In this document: piece after piece, positions 36,364 through 45,100 of the stretch | Position numbering within the stretch: position 1 is the stretch's first letter | Layout of the letters: every line of letters starts with the position of its first letter | Assembly: GCF_007859855.1 (NCBI RefSeq) | Contig: NZ_SJPK01000009.1 | Span: 62,001 to 126,000, forward strand | Reading direction: 5' to 3' | Length of the DNA: 64,000 nucleotides | From: Allorhodopirellula solitaria | GTDB lineage: Bacteria; Planctomycetota; Planctomycetia; Pirellulales; Pirellulaceae | Position numbers and translations under genes: made by a program | The notes under the pieces: model-generated | What the model saw: the letters and a program-made list of their open reading frames with translations, nothing else | Database searches by the model: none | Told to the model about the DNA's origin: nothing

Positions 36364-38831
36364 TGCGATTGAGTTATGACCCGATCTACAACTCGGGGAT
36401 CACTGGGTTGGTGCTCACGATCCTGGTGGTCTCACTTTTGTTTTGGATCATGCCTCTGGGTGTGACGCGGGGCAGGCGCCGACTCCTATTGGCCCTTCGC
36501 GGCATCGCCGCCATCACGCTGGTGCTCGCCATGCTCCGGCCCTCGTGGGTTCAAACGGACAATCGGCCAGCCGCCGCGACGCTCGCGATCGCGATCGACA
36601 CATCGCGGAGCATGACGCTGGCATCAGGTGACCCTTCGGTAACAACACCGGCCGGCGGGGCGAATGAGGGGCATCCGAACGTGCCCAGCGCGATTGGTGG
36701 CGCGGAAAACCGTTGGCACCAGCAGTGGAGATCCCTGACTGCCTTGGCGGAGGGACTGTCCTCCCTCGATGACCATCTCAACGTGTCCCTGTATCGGTTT
36801 GACGATTCGAGTGAACGGCTCGTCGGGGGCCCAGCAGGTGATCTGTCTCGAACGCTTCCATCGCTTGACACGGTCCAGCCCGATGGCCGATTATCAAACC
36901 TGGCGTCACCGCTCGAGGCGGCCGTGGCAACATCGCGGAGCACGCCACTGGCCGGGATCGTCTTGATCAGCGATGGGACGCAAACGATGCCCTCCGATGC
37001 TGGGCAGACCAGCGATCCCGTCGCATCGGCGCAGTGGGTGGCTTCGATCGGGGTCCCACTGTGGACGGTGGCTCTGGGACCGCGGGCTGCGAGCGGTCCA
37101 GAGCGAGATGTATCGGTCAGCTCCTTGCCGGAAACCTATCGCATGTTTACTGGCAACGAGACCGACGTTTCACTGGAGGTTCAAACCCGCGGCTACGCAG
37201 GGACACCGATCGAACTCACATTGGTCTGGGTGGACGAAGCAGGCGAACAGACGGTCGCCGCGACGCGCACGATCACGTCGGATCAGGACGCCAGTCGCGA
37301 GGTGATGAATATTCCAGTCGTTGCACCGGACCCGGGTCAGTACCGACTGATTGCTGGGGTGAGCTCTCCAGCGGGAGAGACCGACACGACCAACGACCAG
37401 CAGATTTCGTTTGTTGATGTGCGCTCGGGCGGTGGCCGCGTCTTGTATCTCGAGGGGACGCCACGATTGGAACAACGGTACCTGCGACGGGCTCTGCGGC
37501 GGTTTCCCGATCTCGAACTCACCTATCGCTGGATCCCACGGGACACGTCGTCGCTTTGGCCGATCGATCTCGATGACGATCTCCAACCAGGCCGATTTGA
37601 CGTCATTATTCTCGGGGACCTGCATTCGGCCGCCTTGGGCCAGGAGCAACTCAGCCGGATCGCCGAGCTGGTTGCCAGTGGAACGGCATTGCTGACGCTC
37701 GGTGGTGAGCGGACCTACGGCCCCGGAGGCTACGAGGCAACGCCGTTGGCGAATGTCTTGCCAGTGCAGTTGGATGGGGCAACCGCGCAGTCGCCTGGCA
37801 GAGAAACGAGCGACCTGCGGCGACCGCTGGGGCCGGATGGGGCAGAGGCTTTATTGCCTGGCCAACTCGCAGGTCCAGTGTCGCTCCACATCGCTGCTGT
37901 CCACCCGATCACTCGAATCGATTTGGACGCATCGCAATCCGATGAGGACGAATGGTTGGCTCTGCCCGCCATGCCCGGGGGCAACCGGTTTGCTGGCGTG
38001 AAGGTGGCGCCGGGTGTCCAGGTACTTTTAGAGGATTCACAGGCGCAGCCGATGATGGTCGTGGGCGAATTCGGCCAAGGACGTGTTGCCTCGCTCGCTT
38101 TCGATTCGACTTGGATTTGGTGGACGAGTGGAGCGAGCGAGTTTCATCGGCGCTACTGGCGACAACTGATGCTGTGGATGCTCTCGCGTGAAGAGACCAC
38201 CGAGGGTGAGTTGGAACTGACGATGACGCGTCGGCGGATGAGCACGTCCGAGCGTAGCCTGTTCACGGCTACCCAGCGTCCAGGCGGCGAGGGCGAGGGC
38301 GTGGGCGCCGGAGACTGGACGGTGGAAGTGGTATCGGCATCAGGTGACGTGCGTTCACTCGACGTCACGACAACGACGAGGGGCAGCGGAGATGCAATGC
38401 GCGTCGAGGCCAGCGGCGAGGTCGCCGGGGCGGCCGCTGACGAAAATGCCGAGACGCTGACCAACGGACTGCCTCCAGGGATTTACCGACTGCGGGTGCG
38501 ATCAAGCGATTCGGCTGGCCAAGCCGCTGCCGCTGAACTGCCGTTTCAAGTCATCGATGATACCCGGGAGTTGGCGGTGAGGAATGCTGATCACGCGTTG
38601 CTCGATCGCCTCGCATTGATCACTGAAGCCGCTGGCGGAGAGTCGTTTCGGGCCGACCAGATCTCCGAATTGATCGAGCGGATCGGGAACCAACGACGGC
38701 GAGCGGAGCGGGCGGTGATTGAGAAATGGCGGCTCGGTGACGGCCCCCTCAGCGGTTGGCTCGTGTTCGGCTTGTTCGCTGGTAGCCTCTGTGTCGAGTG
38801 GATACTTCGCCGACGCTGGGGCCTGGCCTGA
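36363..38831 (+). CDS. Membrane-anchored VWA/glutamine-amidotransferase-like protein, 822 aa
   Basis: Two N-terminal membrane helices (about 13-30 and 42-58) precede a VWA-like domain starting LAIAIDTSRSMTLAS (MIDAS-like DxSxS), then a GATase1-like domain (RFDVIILGDLHSAALGQEQL, LLTLGGERTYGPGGY). The catalytic Cys of true amidotransferases is not seen, so it is probably structural. A last helix (SGWLVFGLFAGSLCVEWIL) gives a cytoplasmic end. The pair BatA plus this protein is common in planctomycetes, function unknown. The TTG at 36360 is an unlikely start; the ATG at 36363 shares one base with the previous stop. Confidence 0.85.
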   Translation: MRLSYDPIYNSGITGLVLTILVVSLLFWIMPLGVTRGRRRLLLALRGIAAITLVLAMLRPSWVQTDNRPAAATLAIAIDTSRSMTLASGDPSVTTPAGGANEGHPNVPSAIGGAENRWHQQWRSLTALAEGLSSLDDHLNVSLYRFDDSSERLVGGPAGDLSRTLPSLDTVQPDGRLSNLASPLEAAVATSRSTPLAGIVLISDGTQTMPSDAGQTSDPVASAQWVASIGVPLWTVALGPRAASGPERDVSVSSLPETYRMFTGNETDVSLEVQTRGYAGTPIELTLVWVDEAGEQTVAATRTITSDQDASREVMNIPVVAPDPGQYRLIAGVSSPAGETDTTNDQQISFVDVRSGGGRVLYLEGTPRLEQRYLRRALRRFPDLELTYRWIPRDTSSLWPIDLDDDLQPGRFDVIILGDLHSAALGQEQLSRIAELVASGTALLTLGGERTYGPGGYEATPLANVLPVQLDGATAQSPGRETSDLRRPLGPDGAEALLPGQLAGPVSLHIAAVHPITRIDLDASQSDEDEWLALPAMPGGNRFAGVKVAPGVQVLLEDSQAQPMMVVGEFGQGRVASLAFDSTWIWWTSGASEFHRRYWRQLMLWMLSREETTEGELELTMTRRRMSTSERSLFTATQRPGGEGEGVGAGDWTVEVVSASGDVRSLDVTTTTRGSGDAMRVEASGEVAGAAADENAETLTNGLPPGIYRLRVRSSDSAGQAAAAELPFQVIDDTRELAVRNADHALLDRLALITEAAGGESFRADQISELIERIGNQRRRAERAVIEKWRLGDGPLSGWLVFGLFAGSLCVEWILRRRWGLA

Positions 38832-38946
38832 TCACCTGTCCGGTAGTCATTCGGAGGATTCAAAACGCGAAGAATGCGGTAGAGTAAAACGCGAATTCCG
38901 TTACACTGTCAGTATCCCCGACCCCCTTGCTCCAGACGGTTAGTTA

Positions 38947-41900
38947 ATGGGCGTAGAACAACCGGCGACTTCGAATGTGGAAACGTCGCCACCGCTCATC
39001 GTTGGTATCGCCGTCGGAGCCGACAGTTGGTCGGTGGCTGTTCAGGTAGCAGAAAGCCTAGCCGCAGAGATCTCCGCCAACACGCAAGCGGATGCTGGCA
39101 GAGCGATCACGCTCGTGTTCGCGACCAGCCGGGCGGGAGCGAGTCCATCGGCTCACCAGTCCGAGATCGAATCCCAGACGCCCGACGAGGGCGATACGGC
39201 AGCGTTGTTTGCTGGGAAGGCATGGCAAGAGATCTCTAGTGATGAAGAGGTCTCGATCCGAGCGGGTTGCGCGTATTGCCCTGCTACGGGATTGGCGTTC
39301 GAGATCCGCAGCGGGAAACTGGTAGCAATTCAACTTCCCGCTGACGAGCGGGCCGCACCGGTCGACCACTTCTTTGCGAGTCTAGCGACGTCGCGAAAGG
39401 AGCACGCCGTTGCCGTGGTGCTTTCAGGAACGGGATCCGATGGCACCCTCGGACTCCGCGCCATCGGTGACGCTGGAGGCATGACGATTGCTCAGAGCAT
39501 CGATACCGCGGACGAGCGTTCGATGCCTCGCTCGGCGGCAACGCTCGGGAGCGTCGATCACGTTTTACCGCCCGAGAAAATCGCAGCCGAGATTTGGGAT
39601 CACGCTCAACACATGCATGAGCAACAGGACGCCGAGAACGCTGATCAACTCAATCGGAACATCATCACGGCGATTCCTACAATCGCGTCCGCTGTACAGA
39701 TCCACACCAACAACGACTTCAGACACTACAAAACGACGACCTTGGTCCGCCGAATCCGGCGGCGGATGCAGGTGCTTAAGATCAGCAGCGTGGACGCGTA
39801 TGTCGAGATGCTCAAAACGTCCCGTGAAGAATCCGTCCGGTTGTTCCGCGACCTATTGATCAGTGTCACTGCATTTTTCCGCGATTCGCAAGCATTTGAC
39901 TCCCTGGCACGCGACGTCTTGACGCCGCTGGTCGAACAACATCAGGGAGACACACCGTTGAGGGTGTGGGTCCCTGGCTGCGCCACTGGTCAAGAACCTT
40001 ACTCGATCGCGATCCTGCTCGCGGAGATTCTGGACCAAAACGACAAAGAGGCGAGCGTTCAAATATTCGCGACCGATCTCGACGAACATGCGCTCACAGT
40101 GGCACGAACGGGCGACTACCCGATCGGGATTCAAGATGAGATGTCCGCCGATCGCTTGCGTAGGTTTTTCGTCAAACGCGGCAATCGTTATTTCGCGAGC
40201 AAGCGGATCCGGGACATGGTTGTGTTCTCGTCGCACAATCTCATCAGTGATCCGCCTTTCACCAAAATCGACCTGGTCTCCTGCCGCAATCTACTGATCT
40301 ATCTTGGCAGCCATCTGCAAAAGAAACTCATCCCGCTATTTCACTACGCGATTAAGCCGGGTGGGTTTCTCTTCCTAGGGCCCGCCGAAACCCTTTCTGT
40401 CAACAAGGAACTGTTTCGTCCGATCCATATCAAGCATCGTGTGTACCAACGGCGGATCACGTCGCTCGATCATTCCGCGAAACTGGATTTCCCCATTCTC
40501 AATCTCGGCCAGTCCGACCGGATTGTGGGGGAGTCATCTGATGAAATCGATTTGTTTCGTTATGCCCAAGAGATCATTCTTGGGGAATTTGCGCCGCAGT
40601 GGGCGGTCGTCGACGATGAGGGGCATATTCAAACTTTGTCGTCGGACCCAACTCCTTTTCTGAAAATGTCGGGAGGGCGATTTAAAAATAATATCATCAC
40701 GATGGCCCACGATTCCATTCGAATTGGATTGCGTGCGGCGTTCGCTGAAGCCAAGAATCATCGTCGCCGAGCGCTCGCCGAAGACTTGTCACTGAGCGTT
40801 GCCGGAGGATTGCAACGAGTCCACATAACCGTCCAGCCGATGCCGGAAATGGGCGAGGACGCGAGCCTGCACTTGGTCGTGTTCCATCGCGTGGGGACAC
40901 CGTTGCAGGTGGATGATGATGCCGAGGGGGACCCACCGCGCGACCCTCGGCGCAATCGTCGCGATGATTCCTCGGCCACCCAGGTCATCGAGCAGCTCGA
41001 ATCAGAACTCGCGCGGACACGCGAGGCACTCGAACGTACCGTCCAGGAACTCGAAACATCCAACGAAGAGCTGAAGTCATCGAACGAGGAACTGCTCTCG
41101 ATGAACGAGGAGTTGCAGTCGGCCAATGAGGAGCTCGAAACATCGAAAGAGGAACTCCAGGCGACCAACGAGATGCTCGTGCGAAGTAATAACGACATCC
41201 AGTACCTGCAACGTAGCACCCACATCGCCACAATCTTCCTCGACAATGAGCTGCGAATTCGAAGTTTCACTCCGGCAGTGACAGCCATCTACGATCTACT
41301 CGATACCGACATCGGACGCCCGCTCGCAAATTTTGTCTCCACAATTGAACCGATGCCGAGTCTGCCCACCCCAGACAGTTTGGCCGACAACGATGTCATT
41401 GAGAACACTCTGAGTTCGAAGTCAGGCCGGGTTTATATTCGCAGTGTCATCCCCTACCACACCCCCAGTGGCGACCATGATGGAATCGTTGTGACGTTCG
41501 TGGATGTGACCCAATTGGCCGAAGCCAAGTCTCGACTGGAATTGGCTCTAGGGGCTGCGGGCATGGCAGCCTGGGAATGGACCCCCCAAGAAAGCTTCTG
41601 GACGAGCGAAGTGTTTGCCTTGCTAGGAATCGACACGGGTACTCAGCCCAGCTCGGAGCTGTTCTTTTCGTATGTTCATCCCGACGATATCGACGAGCTG
41701 AAAGCGACCTGGGCGCAGGCCTTGGACGATGGCGACACCTATGACTGTGAATTTCGCATCGTTCGGGCCGATGGAGAAACCCGCTGGTTGCAGGGTGTCG
41801 GTGAAGTCATCCAAGATGCCTCCGGTCGGGTGGTGCGTATGTACGGACTCAACTGGGACTCCACCCGAGAACACGTGCAGGCGATCGAGCTTCGCGAGAG

Positions 41901-43068
41901 CGAGCGAATAGCAACCGAAGCGAGTAAATCCAAGAGCGAGTTTCTAGCGAACATGAGCCATGAGATTCGCACCCCCATGACCGCGATCCTGGGCTATGCC
42001 GATCTCTTACAAGATTTCGTTGAGAGCGAAGAAGCCAAGCAGTACCTGCAGACGATCCGCCGCAACGGTGCCTACCTGCTCGACATCGTCAACGACATCC
42101 TGGATCTCTCGAAGATCGAAGCGGGCAAACTCGATATCGAACCTGAACGATTCGATCCCTGTCAGCTCGTCGAGGATGTGCGAGGGATTATGGACGTGCG
42201 TGCTACCGAACGCGGTCTTAAGCTCGCGGTGGAATACGACGGCAAACTGCCCACGACGATCGTGTCCGATGCCAAGCGTCTCAAGCAAATCCTCATCAAT
42301 CTCGTCGGCAATGCGGTCAAGTTCACTAGCGAAGGCCGAGTGAACATTCGCGTGCGTCTCGACTCCGAAGAGAGGTTGTTGCACATCGAAGTCTCCGACA
42401 CAGGCATCGGGATGACAGCCCAGCAGCAGGAGTGCTTGTTCCTGCCGTTCTCCCAAGGTGATGCCTCGGTGAGCCGACATTTTGGAGGCACCGGGCTGGG
42501 ACTCGCCATCAGCCAACGATTGGCAGCCATGCTCGGTGGTGAAATCGGTGTCAGCAGTACCGTCGGCGTCGGCAGCACATTTTTTGTCAGGGTCGCCACC
42601 GGTGACCTGACCGATGTCGAGCGGACGGGCTACCCAAGATCCTCCACGAATGACCCAGTCTCGACATTGCAGGTCGAGGACGAAACGACACGCCTGAGCG
42701 GCCTCGTCCTGATCGTGGACGACCGGCGTGATATCCGCTTTTTAAGCAAACGCTTGCTCACCGCCGCTGGAGCGACCGTCGATGAGTGTGAAGACGGTCA
42801 GATCGCGGTGAACTACTTTCACGATTGCTTGAAAGGCGGTAGGTGCCCTGATCTCATTCTGCTCGATATGCAGATGCCTAACCTGGATGGTTATGAAACG
42901 GCTCGGCAAATTCGCAAGCTCGGATACACCGGACCTATCGTCGCCCTGACCGCGGATGCGATGCAGGGCGATATGAACGAGTGTCTCCAAGCGGGTTGCA
43001 ATGACTACCTCAGCAAACCCATCGACGCGAAGAAACTCATTGGGATGGTCCAGCGTTTCCAGCAGTAG
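38947..43068 (+). CDS. CheB-CheR-PAS-histidine kinase-receiver hybrid protein, 1373 aa
   Basis: Domain order: CheB-like (about 15-220), CheR methyltransferase (about 240-500; NDFRHYKTTTLVRRIRRRM, GCATGQEPYSIA from residue 345, FATDLD), a long coiled coil with repeated NEEL (680-750), two PAS domains (about 760-860 and 870-975), HisKA with His1005 in NMSHEIRTPM, HATPase (LVGNAVKFT, DTGIGM, GTGLGLAIS) and a receiver with Asp1307 (LLDMQMP). In the CheB domain, Asp165 of SGTGSDGT is present, but the GASAGG serine motif is replaced by GIAVGADSW and the active-site His loop is missing. The protein is cytoplasmic and probably belongs to a signalling rather than a classical chemotaxis pathway. Confidence 0.93.
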   Translation: MGVEQPATSNVETSPPLIVGIAVGADSWSVAVQVAESLAAEISANTQADAGRAITLVFATSRAGASPSAHQSEIESQTPDEGDTAALFAGKAWQEISSDEEVSIRAGCAYCPATGLAFEIRSGKLVAIQLPADERAAPVDHFFASLATSRKEHAVAVVLSGTGSDGTLGLRAIGDAGGMTIAQSIDTADERSMPRSAATLGSVDHVLPPEKIAAEIWDHAQHMHEQQDAENADQLNRNIITAIPTIASAVQIHTNNDFRHYKTTTLVRRIRRRMQVLKISSVDAYVEMLKTSREESVRLFRDLLISVTAFFRDSQAFDSLARDVLTPLVEQHQGDTPLRVWVPGCATGQEPYSIAILLAEILDQNDKEASVQIFATDLDEHALTVARTGDYPIGIQDEMSADRLRRFFVKRGNRYFASKRIRDMVVFSSHNLISDPPFTKIDLVSCRNLLIYLGSHLQKKLIPLFHYAIKPGGFLFLGPAETLSVNKELFRPIHIKHRVYQRRITSLDHSAKLDFPILNLGQSDRIVGESSDEIDLFRYAQEIILGEFAPQWAVVDDEGHIQTLSSDPTPFLKMSGGRFKNNIITMAHDSIRIGLRAAFAEAKNHRRRALAEDLSLSVAGGLQRVHITVQPMPEMGEDASLHLVVFHRVGTPLQVDDDAEGDPPRDPRRNRRDDSSATQVIEQLESELARTREALERTVQELETSNEELKSSNEELLSMNEELQSANEELETSKEELQATNEMLVRSNNDIQYLQRSTHIATIFLDNELRIRSFTPAVTAIYDLLDTDIGRPLANFVSTIEPMPSLPTPDSLADNDVIENTLSSKSGRVYIRSVIPYHTPSGDHDGIVVTFVDVTQLAEAKSRLELALGAAGMAAWEWTPQESFWTSEVFALLGIDTGTQPSSELFFSYVHPDDIDELKATWAQALDDGDTYDCEFRIVRADGETRWLQGVGEVIQDASGRVVRMYGLNWDSTREHVQAIELRESERIATEASKSKSEFLANMSHEIRTPMTAILGYADLLQDFVESEEAKQYLQTIRRNGAYLLDIVNDILDLSKIEAGKLDIEPERFDPCQLVEDVRGIMDVRATERGLKLAVEYDGKLPTTIVSDAKRLKQILINLVGNAVKFTSEGRVNIRVRLDSEERLLHIEVSDTGIGMTAQQQECLFLPFSQGDASVSRHFGGTGLGLAISQRLAAMLGGEIGVSSTVGVGSTFFVRVATGDLTDVERTGYPRSSTNDPVSTLQVEDETTRLSGLVLIVDDRRDIRFLSKRLLTAAGATVDECEDGQIAVNYFHDCLKGGRCPDLILLDMQMPNLDGYETARQIRKLGYTGPIVALTADAMQGDMNECLQAGCNDYLSKPIDAKKLIGMVQRFQQ

Positions 43069-43125
43069 ACACCACGTGCGGCGGCGGATGCGATCCAGAC
43101 TACCACGACGCAGACACCGTGTACC

Positions 43126-44223
43126 TTACTGGTCGCTGTCCGCAGGCAAATCGAAATCGCCGGTCAGGTCGCGGTAGATGCAGTGAATGTGATTGGCCGG
43201 GTTCCCTGACGGATCGGACTGGGTGTTGTTGAACTCGATCAAAAAACGCTCGCCCGTAATACGGTAAGCGTGACCGACCCCCGGTTTCGTGGCGCCAGCC
43301 CAGGCGAATTGAACCTGATCCCAACCATCGGCTTCGATCTGAGCCCGCCGCGCCTCGGCGACGGGTTCAGCGACCACGTTGGTGTGAGTCTTCACCAGAT
43401 CCCGCAGGACATCTTGCTGGGCCGCGTCGAGCTTCGCATACTCGATTCCCTCTGCGGGGCCGGGCGTGGGCTGGGCCTCGCCAGCGAAGCGAATATCTCG
43501 CGGGGCCTCCTCAGCGAATACTGCCATTTCCTTCTGCTCGTCGCTGAGCGAACGAATCAGTTTGAAACCCAACTGCTCTTCACGACTGAGTACCGCAGTC
43601 CCCTTGCTCAACGTCACTCCCGTGTCGTCTTTGATCACCCCGGGATTGGCCCCTAGAAACTGGGGCGTGCTGTCGAGCATCTGATTACCACGGCAAACGA
43701 AATTGAGCGACATGTGATGACCTTCGAAACTCAACCCCCAGCGGTCTGCTGCGTCGCCACTTGCAGATGACTCGTCACTACCCGGCGTTCCAAAGAGCGT
43801 GACGTAGTACTTTTCAGGATTCCGTTCGTTCCCGCCCTGGCCCTTTTCGAGCTCGTTGAGCACCTCTTCGAGCAGCATGATCTGGTTCGCTTTGCGATAC
43901 CCTGCTTCGCTGAGTGCCGCACGCAATAGCCGCAGTGCTGCGGTGCGTTGGGCGTCGTTCATCTGCTCCAATTTCAATCCTTTGCGGTCATCCTTGGGGA
44001 TGAAGTGCCAGCCAACTCGTTTGGGTGAATCGAAGTCCATCGTCGTTTGCTGACGTTGCGATTCGTCAAGAGTATCGAGATAAGCCGTCGCATAGGTCTG
44101 CATCTGCCGAGCAGGCGATTGGCCAAGATCCAATCCCGTGGCCCCGACGGCAAGCAAGCCAACTGTCACAAGACTCAAGCGCCGCGAATACGCTGGCAGT
44201 GATTTAGAAGAAAACAATTTCAT
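43126..44223 (-). CDS. DUF3500 family exported protein, 365 aa
   Basis: N-terminal signal peptide (KLFSSKSLPAYSRRLSLVTV to AVGA). The body matches the DUF3500 family: WHFIPKDDRKGLKLEQMN, LLRAALSEAGYRKANQIMLL, ENPEKYYVTLFGTPG-like NPEKYYVTLFG, WGLSFEGHHMSLNFV, and near the end FLIEFNNTQSDPSGNPANHI and HCIYRDLTGDF. Members are found in many bacteria without known biochemical function. Next to it (upstream end of the gene) lies the 87-bp repeat array. Confidence 0.88.
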   Translation of the reverse strand: MKLFSSKSLPAYSRRLSLVTVGLLAVGATGLDLGQSPARQMQTYATAYLDTLDESQRQQTTMDFDSPKRVGWHFIPKDDRKGLKLEQMNDAQRTAALRLLRAALSEAGYRKANQIMLLEEVLNELEKGQGGNERNPEKYYVTLFGTPGSDESSASGDAADRWGLSFEGHHMSLNFVCRGNQMLDSTPQFLGANPGVIKDDTGVTLSKGTAVLSREEQLGFKLIRSLSDEQKEMAVFAEEAPRDIRFAGEAQPTPGPAEGIEYAKLDAAQQDVLRDLVKTHTNVVAEPVAEARRAQIEADGWDQVQFAWAGATKPGVGHAYRITGERFLIEFNNTQSDPSGNPANHIHCIYRDLTGDFDLPADSDQ

Positions 44224-44317
44224 AAGGCGGGGCCACGATCATAGGAGGGAGGTGGAGGATGGATGCTCGCCAGTATAACGGTACTTCCGCCGTGCCGCCA
44301 ACCTTCACGGGACCATC

Positions 44318-45100
44318 GCAGCCAGACGGCTCCGACCGTCTGAGCATAAAACCATGCCGGGTGTTCCTCGCGACGGGCGGAGCCGTCGGTCCACTATCAA
44401 AATCGTAGCCAGACGGCTCCGACCGTCTGAGCTAAAAACCACGCCAGCTGTTCCTCGCGACGGGCGGAGCCGTCGGTCCACTGTCAAATTCGTAGCCAGA
44501 CGGCTCCGTCCGTCTGAGCTAAAAACCATGCCAGGTGCTCCTCGCGACGGGCGGAGCCGTCGGTCGACTATCAAATTCGCAACCTGACGGCTCCGACCGT
44601 CTGAGCTAAAAACCACACCAGCTGTTCTTCGCGACGGGCGGAGCCGTCGGTCGACTGTCAAATTCGTAGCCAGACGGCTCCGTCCGTCTGAGCTAAAAAC
44701 AACGCCAGGTGTTCCTCACGACGGTCGGAGCCGTCGGTCGACTATCAAATTCGTAGCCAGACGGCTCCGAACGTCTGAGCTAAAGACCACGCCGGGTGTT
44801 CCTCACGACGGGCGGAGCCGTCGGTCCACTATCAAATTCGTAGCCAGACGGCTCCGTCCGTCTGAGCTAAAAACAACGCCAGGTGTTCCTCACGACGGGC
44901 GGAGCCGTCGGTCGACTATCAAGTTCGTAGCCAGACGGCTCCGACCGTCTGAGCTAAAAACCACGCAAGCTGCTCCTCACGACGGGCGGAGCCGTCGGTC
45001 CACTATCAAATTCGTAGCCAGACGGCTCCGTCCGTCTGAGCTAAAAACAACGCCGGCTGTTCCTCGCGACGGGCGGAGCCGTCGGTCGACTATGATTCAA
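44318..45100. repeat. Tandem array: nine units of exactly 87 bp, each with two hairpins
   Basis: Units start at 44318, 44405, 44492, 44579, 44666, 44753, 44840, 44927 and 45014, always 87 bp apart with no indels except at the last, which meets the neighbouring gene. Each unit holds AGACGG-CTCCG(A/T)-CCGTCT, then GAGCTAAAAACC(A)CGCCAG, and CGACGGGCGGAGCCGTCGG. GACGGCTCCG and CGGAGCCGTC are exact reverse complements, so units can fold internally or with neighbours. Substitutions are scattered. Because 87 is divisible by three, long frames cross the array on both strands, but they are by-products. The gap 44224-44317 shows nothing else. Confidence 0.97.

Noticed and set aside
44305-45095. CRISPR array or repeat protein in the 87-bp repeats
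   Set aside because: Nothing in the units is a unique spacer; all of each unit is repeated. Long frames exist only because 87 is divisible by three, and they lack starts and sensible composition.
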